DNA from: Liriodendron chinense
Lineage: Eukaryota; Streptophyta; Magnoliopsida; Magnoliales; Magnoliaceae
DNA length: 64,000 nucleotides
Assembly: GCA_003013855.2 (NCBI GenBank)
Contig: ML058408.1
Location: 4,527,001 to 4,591,000, forward strand
Direction: 5' to 3'
The position numbers were made by a program, and so were the translations under genes. The notes beneath the pieces were generated by a model. The model did no database searches. It was not told the origin of the DNA and saw only the letters and a list, made by a program, of their open reading frames with translations. Of this stretch, positions 1 through 9,818 are shown piece by piece (the first letter of the stretch is position 1; each line of letters opens with the position of its first letter).

Positions 1-659
1 TCTTATCAAAAGAGGAGAGTATAAGTGCACGGGTGGCAAGCCTCACAAGAAAAGTTGAGGCCATGGAATTAAGGAAATGAGAGACAATCAACTCCAATGA
101 TGTTAAAACTGTTGGTGGAATTTGTGCCAAAAATCAACATGCAACACAAGATTGTCCCACAATTTCAGCAGTTCAGGACATCTTATAAGAACAATCAAAT
201 GCCATAAACAGTTATCAACGGCAATTTGGTGCTCCAAACTCAAACACGGTTAATGCTAATTGGAAGAACCATCCCAACTTCAGTTAGAGGAATGGACCCA
301 CTGCGAATGCAACCAATATCCCTCAAGCCCAACCTATACTAGGTCCATCTCTAGTCATTACTCCAAAAGTTACGCTAGTGGAGATGTTGGGTGCATTTGT
401 ATCGGTCCAAGCTGATTATAACAAGACAAATTCTCTGAAAATAGATGGGTTCATGCAAGAGCAATTGAAATTTAATCAAAATTCAACTCAAGCCATCAAT
501 GAATTGAAAACCTCAATGGCTAGAGTTGAATCTCATCTCAGTGTTAGGGAGAAAGGCACACTTCCTGCCCAACCTCTTCTTAACCCAAGAACCTAATTTG
601 AGATACAAGATGCAAGCTCATCCTCCCAACATACGGAGCATGTTCAAGCTATCACCACC
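1..659 (+). pseudogene. gag, C-terminal part (element A)
   Basis: The frame starting at base 3 reads the C-terminal part of an Athila-type Gag and matches the fuller copy in element B (14598-13774, minus strand). It contains the decayed CCHC-like knuckle region (GGICAKNQHATQDCPT around 113-160) and the conserved segment KIDGFMQEQLKFNQN (about 438-482). In-frame stops are seen at 78-80, 187-189 and 594-596. Gag would form the virus-like particle in the cytoplasm and bind element RNA. The N-terminal half lies outside the window. The 72-residue open stretch at 378-596 is only the longest surviving piece, not a gene. Confidence 0.75.
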
Positions 660-2363
660 TTGAGAAGTGGAAAAGTAATTGACAAATCTAATCCGGTGAA
701 GGCCCCAAAGCCAAAGGATTCGGAAAATTCCAAAGGGGATGATAGCTTAAACAACACTCCACAAGAGAAAGAACCGGAAAGGCAATACAAGCCGGTTGCC
801 CCGTTTCCCCAAAGGTTGATTTCACCTAAACCTTTAGACAAAAATCTGGAAATATTAGAGGTTTTCAAGCAAGTGAAGATCAACATCCCGTTGTTGGATG
901 CCATAAAACAAATACCATCCTATGCCAAATTTCTAAAGGAATTGTGTATGGTCAAAAGGAAACACAATGTTCATAACAAAGTACTTTTGGCTGAGAATTT
1001 GAGCGCCATCATCAAACAAGAGGTGCCCCAAAAATACAAAGATCTGGGTAGTCCAACCATCTCATGCATCATAGGAGACTACCGGATTAAACAAGCCTTA
1101 CTCGACTTGGGGGCAAGTGTGAACCTCATTCCATACTCGGTTTACGAACAACTTGGGTTAGGTGAATTGAAACCCACCAAAACCACACTCCAACTTGCTG
1201 ATAGATCCATTCGTATACCGAGAGGAATGATTGAGGATGTTCTAGTCCAAGTTGATAAATTCTACTACCCAGTAGACTTTATTGTCTTGGATACGCATCC
1301 CGTGATAGGTACTGGTGCTCAAATTCCTGTTATACTTGGCCACCCTTTTCTAGCCACTTTCAATGCGATTATTAATTATAGAAACAGGCTGGTTCAAAGG
1401 TCCTTTGGAAATATGACACTTGAGCTAAATATATTTGATTTATGCAAGCAACCACGGGAGGTTGATGATGAGATCCACGAGATAAATATGATTGAGTCAT
1501 TCCTGGAAGATACACTCCCCTTGTCATTATATTCTGATCCTTTGGAGGCATGTGTGGCCTACTCTCATGAGATAAATGATGACACAATACGAGAGATGGA
1601 TACCATTTTAGATATGATGCCGGTGCTTGATAACAAAAGATGGAGGGCCCTATTTGAGCCTTTGCCCGTAAACGAGAACAAAGCCCTCCCATCCAATATC
1701 AAGGCACCAACACTTAACCTAAAACCATTACCAAGTGAGCTGAAATATGTCTATTTAGGTCGAGATGAGACATATCCGGTGGTGATTTCTTCCCACTTGG
1801 ATGAGGAACAGGAGAGTAGGCTAATGGCCACTCTATTAGAGCACAAGAGTTCCATTGGGTGGTCGATTGCGGATCTCAAAGGCACAGACCCACTGATTTG
1901 TACTCATCACATACACCTTGAGGAGAATGCGAAGACATCTAGGCAACCACAAAGACAACTCAATCCTAACATGAAGGATGTGGTTAAAGCCGAAGTGGTA
2001 AAACTATTGGATGTGGGTATTATCTACCCAATATCCGATAGTCAATGGGTGAGTCCAACTCAAGTGGTGCCTAAGAAATCTGGGATCACCATCGTAGCCA
2101 ATGCCAATAATGAACTCATACCAACCAGAGTCACTACCGGTTGGAGAATGTGCATTGACTACCGGAAGCTAAACACTGTCACGAGGAAAGACCACTTCCC
2201 CCTACCATTTGTTGATCAAATTTTAGAACGGTTGGCGGGTCATTCCCATTTTTGCTTCCTTGATGGCTATTCAGGGTACAACCAAATAGAGATCGCCCAT
2301 AAAGACCAAGAAAAGACTATATTCACATGTCCATTCGGCACTTTCGCCTATCGACGGATGTGA
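660..2363 (+). pseudogene. gag-pol remnant: end of gag, aspartic protease and N-terminal reverse transcriptase (element A)
   Basis: An open frame of 567 codons continues from gag without a true start; the Met-like position at 660 is incidental. Residues about 135-250 are a retropepsin with the active-site block LLDLGASVNLIPYS (LGA in place of the usual DTGA/DSGA: the D precedes LGAS) and the flap/C-terminal motif PVILGHPFLA. A linker follows, then RT from about residue 410, with WRMCIDYRKLN near 494 and FLDGYSGYNQ near 534. The frame stops at 2361-2363 directly after FAYRRM. There the sequence jumps to a segment lying well downstream in RT, so the palm motif carrying the two catalytic aspartates is missing. 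The product would cleave the polyprotein and prime cDNA synthesis in an active relative; here it cannot. Confidence 0.85.
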
Positions 2364-2739
2364 ATTGGGAGAAGTTTCACTTTATGGTTCAAAAGGGAAT
2401 TGTACTTGGTCACATCGTTTCACAAAATGAAATCGAGGTGGACAAAGCAAAAATTGATCTTATCTCCAACCTTCCACCACCCAAGAGCATACGAGATGTG
2501 AGGTCCTTTTTGGGACACGCAAGATTTTATAGAAGGTTCATAAAGGACTTCAGTTCACTCTCTCGTCCTTTATGTAACCTACTTCAAGAGGAAAATTCAT
2601 TCGAGTGGAATGAAGAATGTCAAAAGGCCTTTACCACACTTAAAGGTATGTTGACATGTGCTCCCATAATGTAACCACCTGATTGGAGCCTTCCTTTTGA
2701 AATTATGTGCGACGCAAGCGACTATGCTATTGGGGTCAT
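2364..2739 (+). pseudogene. RT thumb/connection and start of RNase H (element A)
   Basis: Immediately after the deletion junction, another frame (open 2327-2674) reads NWEKFHFMVQKGIVLGHIVS, followed by IRDVRSFLGHARFYRRFIK and FSSLSRPLCNLL. These are the usual thumb and connection blocks of gypsy RT. After a stop at 2672-2674 the RNase H begins with IMCDASDYAIGVI (2702-2740), which contains the first catalytic Asp of the RNase H fold. The frame is then cut by the TGTAAC start of the inserted LTR at 2740. The same RNase H resumes at 5454. Confidence 0.85.
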
Positions 2740-4058
2740 TGTAACACCCCCGAAATTCGACACTCGAGTATATAACTCAAATCTCGAAATCAAGGGTGTT
2801 ATGAATGAATCCTTTACAATCACAATTGAAACTTTTATCCTTTCCATTCACAAGGTACCAAATATATGGAATAAAAATAAACCAACTTTGAAAATTAAAC
2901 TAAAATCAACGAGTCTATGAAATTGTTCCAAACTGTCTAAGCTAATGGCCATCTAATGGGCCTTATTACATCAATGCTTTCAAACCAAAAATTAAAATAA
3001 CTAATTCAAAGAAAATATCTTCTAGAGTATTCCCTCATCTGGAACCGCTTCCTCGAAGTCTTCTAAATCATCACCTGTCACTATGGTTAATCGCATAACA
3101 CTGCGTCAGCTATGAAAGCCGGTGAGTAATCTCGTACGGTTTAGCACATGTAATTCAACATAGGAAGCACATAACTACTAAAATACAATTCATTACAAAT
3201 CTAATGATAATCTCTCCAACCAAAATCTCTTAAACATGCACATGATGCAAGGTATGCAAGTGTATCCCAACAATCTCAGTACGGTTATCAACAGGACATC
3301 CAGTTGGTTAACACTATCATCCTGGAACATCGATCCCTAGCGGCATAGCCAACTCGGATCACGAACTGTCCCACACCTCCGCCTGGCCTGCGTAGTTGGT
3401 CTGTTACACACACTTGGGTGCTCACCCAACCGGCCTCGATCAACGGAGCCTCCACCTGGCCTGCGTAGCTGGTCTGTTGCACACGCTTGGGTGCTCACCC
3501 AACCGGCCTCGATCAATGGAGCAACGGCTTATTGCAACACTCACGTGTGCTTAACCCAAATCAACTCAAGTGATTAACCACATACTGGAATCCTCAATCA
3601 CATGGGATGCATGATTCATGCCACTCACTTTTCCCAACAATTCCAAAACCAAACACACAACCTTCTAGCCTTCTCAAAGCAACAAAATCACCATAATTTC
3701 ATAATGAAGTTATGCTTCCTCTATGTAAAGTAATTAAACAATTTCTATGTCAATTTCTACTGATAATAACAAATCCAACGTTTGGAAACCAACTTGAATC
3801 AAGCAACATTAATATTTAAACCGACGTGAACGTAGATCATGCAAAATATGGACGTCACAAATCTGATTTACGAATCAAAATTCCGTGCAACAAACCAAGG
3901 AATCTTCTTCAAAACTGTGAAGATAAATAGAGAATTTAAATGCAAGATTTATCGAGTGAAAACTATACGAGATGAACTCACCGTTTTGGATGTTTTTCTC
4001 TTTCCTCCCGACTCCACGTCCAGCAAGAGTTGCTGGAATCCAGACGTGCAGCAACAAG

Positions 4059-4116
<58 letters not shown>

Positions 4117-5448
4117 AAACCTCTACTCGCACTCACTCTCTCTTTTTCTCTTTCTCTCTCTACTCGCTCTTCTCTCTCTCTCTACGTTTCTCTTCCAGGA
4201 AAAGACACCTAGGGGGGTCTTATACACCACCCTAGATGAGATTGGACGGTCTAAGATGGACTTGAATGGCCTGAGTTCGCGGTACTACAACCGGACCGAA
4301 GGTGGTAGAGTTTGAGTTGGAGAAGGACTCCACTTTTCGTTTCTTGCAAAATAAACCATAAGTGAGACGTTGGAGACCTAGGTGGGGTCCACACGACCCT
4401 AACGGAGCAGTTCCCGGGCTACCATGCACAGTAATGGCCAGGATCTTGGTCCCTTTTGATTCGGACGGCGATTTAAAGAAGTTCGGATAGACGGCCGATG
4501 AAAGAAATACTCAAGAGGACTTCATGCGTGGGGCAGACGGATTGATTGGACAGTTTGGATTTTCTAGATGGGGTCCACTATGATGGACGGTGTGGACGGA
4601 CTGAGACGGCAGCGCCGTCCGCTGTTTACACAGCAGCAATGAAGAAGAATTCGAGTAGAATTCTTTTGTTTTGTTTTTTTTTAAACGTGCGTCTCATGTA
4701 ATATAACTTTTACGCTCCTCTTTTCATGTGGGGTCTACTTGAGGTTGATCTAGACCATTTGTTCCATCTAAAATTTGGACCACGCAAAATAAATCGCTGA
4801 CACAAAAAATAAGGCAGATCCGAGTGACGGCGGCCCACTTATGGCCCGATTTCTGATTAGGGTATTTGTAGGATGATCAGATGGTTGAAATTTGACGTGT
4901 ATGGTTAGATCGTGTCCAAGAACTAGTATATAGAGTTTCGTGTGAAAATGATTTCCAGAAATTATAAAACTTAAAAAGGTGGTATAACTTAAGTTTAACT
5001 AATGGCATTTTCGTAATTATCATAAATTTACGAGTTTTGTAAAATCTATCACTTCCATATTGTTCTAGGGTTTATTCTAAGCAACTTTAATAAAGAGACC
5101 ATATAGAAATTCCCTACGGATGATTTATTATTAATTTATTAATGTATTAAGTTAGGTAATTCGCTAAATACTCAATTAAATTATTATTTAATCTATTCTA
5201 AAAATTTACAGGGTATTTATTATGAATTTATCAATACTACAAGTCATGTAATTCATTAAACAAATATTTAAATTATTCTAAGGACCCGGTTTATTATAAT
5301 ATATAAGTTTATGATCGGTAATTAAGTACTTAGTGTACATAGACAATTGCAATGGCAAGATTAACGGTTTACACATTTGTATTAGGCAAATGTAGCCATT
5401 TGTACTCTCATGAAGGTATACACGCTCCCAAAATCTCGGGTCATTACA
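2740..5448 (-). mobile_element. Solo LTR of a Tekay/Del-like Ty3/gypsy family inserted in the RNase H of element A
   Basis: The insert begins TGTAACACCCCCGAAATTCG and ends TCTCGGGTCATTACA, so its ends are TG...CA. It is flanked by a perfect 5-bp duplication GTCAT (2735-2739 and 5449-5453). Removing it and one duplication rejoins the RNase H frame exactly. There is no coding capacity, primer site or polypurine tract inside, so this is a single LTR left by recombination. It matches the 5' LTR of element C (18394-20882) and solo LTR E, for example in the blocks 'acactcgagtatata' and 'taactaatggcattttc'. Orientation is inferred from C, where the end beginning TGTAA(t/g)GACCC abuts the polypurine tract. 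Confidence 0.9.
4062..4112. repeat. (CT)n microsatellite inside the solo LTR
   Basis: About 25 CT units, followed by an imperfect CT-rich stretch to about 4190. The sister LTR in element C has a longer (CT)n at the equivalent place (19681-19745), and solo LTR E has the complementary (AG)n at about 32459-32493. The microsatellite is therefore an ancestral part of this LTR family. Ser-Leu-repeat reading frames here are artefacts of the repeat. Confidence 0.95.
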
Positions 5449-5453
5449 GTCAT

Positions 5454-7137
5454 GCTAGGCCAAAGAAAAGAAAAGAAGCCATATGTCATCTACTATGCAA
5501 GTAGAACCTTCAACTCAGCCCAAGAAAACTACACTACTACCGAAAAAGAACTTTTAGCCATAGTTTTTTCCTTGGACAAGTTTAGGTCCTACTTGATTGG
5601 ATCCAAGATCATCATATTCACTGACCATACCGCGCTTAAGTACCTTCTCTCTAAGAAGGATGGTAAACCACGGTTGTTAAGATGAATCCTTCTACTTCAG
5701 GAATTTGACATAGAAATACGTGATAAGAAAGGAGTAGAAAATGTCGTGGATGACCATCTCTCTCGACTTGTCCTCACCGATTCCCCTGAAATGACCGCGA
5801 TCAATGACATGTTCCCTGATGAACAACTTTTTGCTGTTTCCCAATTGCCATGGTATGCGGACATTCCTAACTATCTTGCTACAGGTACAATTCCTACACA
5901 TTGGAAAAAGTAAGATAAGCTTAAATTCTTCACTGAGGTGCAAAAATTCCTATGGGACGACCCATACTTATTCAAGTATTGTCCCGATCAAATCATAAGG
6001 AGATGTGTCCTAGATGATGAACAACAAAGTATCATCTCCTTCTGTCATTCTCAGGCATGTGGTGGCCACTTCTCGGTTAAAAAGACCACAGCGAAAATTC
6101 TGCAATGTAGGTTTTATTGGCCCACTATGTTCAAAGACACACATGAGTTTTGCAAAACATGTAAACCTTGTCAGAAATTGGGAGGAATCTCCCGTAGAAA
6201 TATGATGCCACTCAATCCCATCTTAATAATCAAAATTTTTTATTGTTGGGGCATCAATTTCATGGGTCCATTCCCATCTTCTTTTGGAAACACATACATC
6301 TTGCTTGTCGTTGACTATGTATCCAAATGGGTTGAGGCCACCCCTTTCCGGAATAATGACCATAAAATGGTCATTCGCTTCTTAAAAGAGAATATTCTTT
6401 CCCGTTTTGGAACACCTCGAGTTATCATAAGTGATAGAGGGTCTCACTTTTGTAATCGCCCTTTTGAAACTTTAATGAAGAAATATGGCATAACACACAA
6501 AGTGAGCACTCCCAATCACCCACAAACTAGTGGACAAGCTGAGATATCCAATAGGGAGATTAAACACATTTTAGAGAAAACAGTGAACCCCGATCGCAAG
6601 GATTGGTCGCTTCGGCTTACCGATGCCATTTGGGCTTACCGTACTGCTTTTAAGACCCCTATTGGAATGTGTCCCTATAGACTTGTCTATGGGAAGGCTT
6701 GTCACTTGCCTGTAGAGTTGGAACATGGGGCATATTGGGCCATTAAGAAGATGAATTTTGATTCTGACAAGGCAAGCTCGTTGCGCAAACTACAATTAAA
6801 TGAACTTGCAGAAATCCGGAACGAAGCATATGAGAATGCGAGAATTTACAAGGACAAAACGAAGATATTCCATGATAAAAACATTCTTCGTAAGACATTC
6901 ACTGTCAATCAAAAAGTCCTTCTGTATAATTCCCGCCTACATCTATTTCCGAGAAAATTGAGATCTCGATGGACCGGTCCCTACATTGTGCAAACTGTCT
7001 ATCCATATGGGACCGTCGAGTTGTTAAATCCAAGGAACGGCAACATTTTTAAGGCGAATGGTCAGCGATTAAAGCCGTTCTTTGAGAAGTTTCCTTCAAA
7101 AGGTATGTCCATACCTCTAACTGATCCTATGTATTAG
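5454..7137 (+). pseudogene. RNase H (rest) and integrase of element A
   Basis: The RNase H resumes with GQRKEKKPYVIYYASRTF and continues through FTDHTALKYLL (5619-5651). Stops at 5683-5685 and 5911-5913 break the frame before the long open stretch at 5938-7137. That stretch (399 codons) is a full integrase. It has an HHCC zinc-binding region (CHSQACGGHF ... CKTCKPCQ), then the DDE core with D in VVDYVSKW, D in ISDRGSHF and E in ISNREIK, then PYRLVYGKACHLPVELEH and a C-terminal SH3-like end (RSRWTGPYIVQTVYPYGTVEL). There is no chromodomain, in agreement with an Athila/Tat-type element. Integrase would insert cDNA into nuclear DNA. This is the best preserved part of element A. Confidence 0.9.
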
Positions 7138-8270
7138 GATGATTGATCTCCTAATCTGATGGAGGTATAGAGTAGTTAGGATTAGGATTTGGTTATTTTT
7201 GGTAATTTTTCATAGGTTTGTTAGAAGGAGGACAAATTCCACTTTTCACTCTCTCAGGTACTATCATTCCTCACTCCCTTTTATTTTCAAATTGCTCTCA
7301 TGTTTTGTTCATTACACATCTTTTACATTGAGGACAATGCAAGATTTGGTTGGGGGGTGTAGGATCACTTGAATGAATCCAGCGTCTTGTAACATTTCGA
7401 GCAATTATGTAGAAATTTTTCGATTTTTCAAAAATTCAAAACTCTTTTGGAAAACTTTGGTTCTATGCACTCAAGATGATATGAGCATAAGAGGAGGAGG
7501 TGTGAAGTGTATGAAGTTGTAAATCTTGATCTTCTCTTAGCATAATGGTTTTATATGAGAATTCTCCTAATTCTATGATTGATAGAAAATTTGAACACTC
7601 TTACACCTAGTTCACATTACACGATTTTTATGGGTTGAAGGGATTATGTGATTTATGGATTAGTTAGACTTTGATTTAAGGCGCTGAGAAACCAAGCCGG
7701 GGTACTTTGTCCATCCTTGTCCATGGGAAAGATATGGATTTCTAAAATCCTATCTAATTTAAAAGAAAAAGGAAAAGGAAGGATGAAATTGGGAAAGATG
7801 GAAAAATGGTGGAAAATTCCGATTAGGGCTACCTATTACCAACTGGGGGATGGTCTACCCGTAACCAAAGCCGGAAATGGGACGTAGTGTGAAAACCGTC
7901 GAAAGGACAGTAAGGCAAATTCCCGTCATTGGCTTGTTGTTGCTCTATATACCTTGAGATCTATAGTCTGGTTGATCTATGAAGAAGATAATCCTAGAAA
8001 CTCATGAGATGAATTTTCACTATGCACACTAGGTTGAATTTGTTCAAGATCTTCTATTTATCAACCAATCAGCGGGAATTTCATATGAATGCTTGTCATG
8101 TTTTGAGGGTTTATAGTTTCAACCTCTGTCACCTAATATTTCTGAATCTTACACTTATATGTCTTGAGATGTATAGAAGAATGGTTTCTAAGGGAGAGTT
8201 GGGTTTTGGAGAATGGAATTGGTTTCACGCATGTTTTGCTCGGGACTAGCAAAATGCTGGTTGGGGGGTG
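7138..8270 (+). other. 3' non-coding region of element A with two polypurine tracts
   Basis: There is no coding sequence between the integrase stop and the LTR. The region is about 1.1 kb and is matched by 11343-12456 of element B. An identical G-rich tract GGTTGGGGGGTG occurs twice: at 7348-7359, and at 8259-8270 directly abutting the LTR. Athila elements often carry an envelope-like ORF here; I see none. Confidence 0.7.
8259..8270 (+). promoter_or_regulatory. Polypurine tract of element A (plus-strand primer)
   Basis: GGTTGGGGGGTG lies immediately 5' of the TGTTGAGCTC start of the 3' LTR. This is the required place for the RNase H-resistant primer of plus-strand cDNA. The same tract precedes the LTR in element B (complement at 11343-11354). 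Confidence 0.8.
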
Positions 8271-8518
8271 TGTTGAGCTCTTAATTGTGCATATTCTAAC
8301 CCCAATTCGTCACTCATTATGCATGGTTTTCACGATTTAAAGACTAATCTAAGGCATGTTTTGTTATTGTAGGAATGAGAGCGGACTTCACTCAATTGAA
8401 GATGAAAAGGGTCCATTTAGAACCATTGAATGAAGATCGAAGGAGGACCAAAGAAAGAAGGAAGCAAGGAAAGAAGAAAAGAAGAAAGAAATGAAGAAAA
8501 GAGGCAAAGACCGATTGT

Positions 8519-8729
8519 GACCGGTCGGCTAGGAGGGCCACGACCGGTCTGGACCGGTCGGCCAACTTCCCTAGACCTGCTGAACTCACTGGACAGCGTT
8601 CATAGACAGTCCGACCGGTCGTGATCGGTCGGCCAGGCCAGTCCAATCGGTCTAGACAGGTCGGCCAGAGAACTTTCCAACTCCAGAAGCTTGTTGCGGC
8701 CAGCCTAGTCCGACCGGTCCAGACCGGTC
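8519..8729 (+). repeat. Array of paired GACCGGTC palindromes in U3 of LTR A
   Basis: The 8-bp palindrome GACCGGTC or a one-to-two-base variant occurs singly at 8519 and in four pairs starting at 8542/8552, 8613/8623, 8645/8655 and 8712/8722. Each pair is exactly 10 bp apart, start to start. The right member of each pair is followed by GGCCA. The array ends about 110 bp before the TATA box. Confidence 0.85.
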
Positions 8730-8837
8730 GGCCATGTGTTTAAAACAAAAACTTCCATTTTTTGCGCCGATTTTCTCTGCGCACTGCGTAACCTTACGCA
8801 AATTCTGGAATATTCTGACGTTGCGGAGCCTCCCCAC

Positions 8838-8845
8838 TATAAAAG
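8838..8845 (+). promoter_or_regulatory. TATA box of LTR A
   Basis: TATAAAAG is the only good TATA box in this LTR. It is conserved in both LTRs of element B (complement at 10785-10792 and 16841-16848), each time just downstream of the palindrome array. Confidence 0.7.
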
Positions 8846-9431
8846 GACACCTAGGGATCGTTCCTAGGGTATCTTAGAAGGGTTTGAGCAAGGTGGGAGG
8901 CGGCGGAAGTGGATTTCGGAGTTCCACAACTCCTTCTAGTTTGTTTCTCATTTTTATGCTTTTCTTAGTTGTTTCATGTTTCATTGGATCATGAGCAGCT
9001 AAACCTCTTAGCTAGGGCTAAGAGGTGAAGCTTGTAGTGAATCTAAGATGTTTTCAATTCATTTAAGTTGGTTTTAAAGTTAGATTTCATGTTTATGAAC
9101 AATGGTTTGAAGTTAATACAAGTTCCAAGTAGTTTTTCTTAGTCTTATGATGACTCATGGATGTTTCGGAGAATTGCTTGAGTTCTTAATGGTTGTGTGC
9201 TAGTCTAGACCTGTATGATCTGAGGAATTGGAGTACACTCTAGTACTACGATCTTAATGTGGGAACTTCCTACCAAAGTTCTACTTTTTCTAGAAATCTG
9301 TGGTATGTGGGACTGTGCATGTGATTTGAATCAAGTTCAAATCATGATCTAGCTTTGTCTTGTGACAGGACTTAATGATGATTATGATTGTGAACTTAGT
9401 CTATTGGAATTGGAACTGACCTATGCAATCG

Positions 9432-9818
9432 AGTATGCTCCAAAAATCTGGGTCATTACATTCTTCCCTCCTTAGGAGAATTTCATCTCGAAATTCAAAG
9501 ACTTCCAGTTGTATATAAATGAGAATACTCCAAGGTTCTTGAGTCATTACATTGAATCCCAATCAATGGCCCATATTCGGTAGGTTAACATTTAATCTGC
9601 TGATCTGACTTGGATAGATTTAATGTTCAAGTCAATGGTCATGATTGACTGTATTAAATCACAGATTAGTGGTTATGATTGGGTTATTATAACATACAAG
9701 TTTATAATCATCAGTTAAGGACTTAGTGCACTAGACGATTGAAACTGCTAAGATTAATGGATTTACACATGTGTGATAGATGGATGTAACTATTTATACT
9801 CCCATGCGTATGTACATG
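9432..9818 (-). mobile_element. Fragments of Tekay-like LTR, including part of the 3' LTR of element C
   Basis: 9690-9818 aligns with 5290-5425 of the solo LTR ('ataacatacaagtttat', 'acttagtgca', 'tttacacat', 'tactcccatg'). It continues after element B at 17424 ('acacgcacccaaaatct'), so B inserted into this LTR. Further left, 'aaatctgggtcattaca' at 9446-9462 followed by 'ttcttccctccttagg' repeats the same LTR-end/polypurine-tract junction, and a weaker copy follows at about 9515-9545. At least one more rearranged fragment of the family is therefore present. Coding sequence is absent. Confidence 0.65.

Larger units (their letters stand above)
1..9431 (+). mobile_element. Element A: Athila-like Ty3/gypsy LTR retrotransposon, truncated at both ends
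   Basis: The order gag (1-659), protease and start of RT (660-2363), end of RT and start of RNase H (2364-2739), rest of RNase H and integrase (5454-7137), long 3' non-coding region, polypurine tract and 3' LTR is that of a plant Ty3/gypsy element without a chromodomain. The sister copy B has a primer-binding site matching tRNA-Asp, as is usual for Athila-type elements. The 5' LTR lies left of the window. The 3' LTR starts at 8271 but breaks off at about 9431, where the match to the LTRs of B ends and Tekay-like LTR sequence begins. Several in-frame stops, an RT deletion and the inserted solo LTR at 2740-5448 make it a dead copy. The Athila versus Tat-sister assignment is by look of the gag and PBS only. 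Confidence 0.88.
8271..9431 (+). repeat. 3' LTR of element A, truncated
   Basis: The LTR starts TGTTGAGCTCTTAATTGTGC and is colinear with the two LTRs of element B until 'gacctatgcaatcgag'. Sequence from the Tekay-like family then replaces the last roughly 400 bp. A purine-rich stretch (8430-8510) is followed by a GACCGGTC palindrome array (8519-8729), a TATA box TATAAAAG (8838-8845) and a G-rich leader-like segment. U3, promoter and R/U5 can therefore be recognised. Confidence 0.85.

Noticed and set aside
644..904. Minus-strand 86-codon frame
   Set aside because: Antisense shadow of the gag-protease linker of element A.
3839..4235. Ser/Leu- or Arg/Glu-repeat proteins
   Set aside because: Translation of the (CT)n microsatellite in the solo LTR. 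The same applies at 19629-19841, 32367-32558 and 61323-61565.
7138..8270. Envelope-like ORF in element A
   Set aside because: The only open piece (8022-8249) is short and its counterpart in element B is broken at different places; no signal peptide or membrane segment is conserved.
8519..8729. CRISPR-like array of regularly spaced repeats
   Set aside because: Short palindromes in a plant LTR with no spacer variation and no cas genes.
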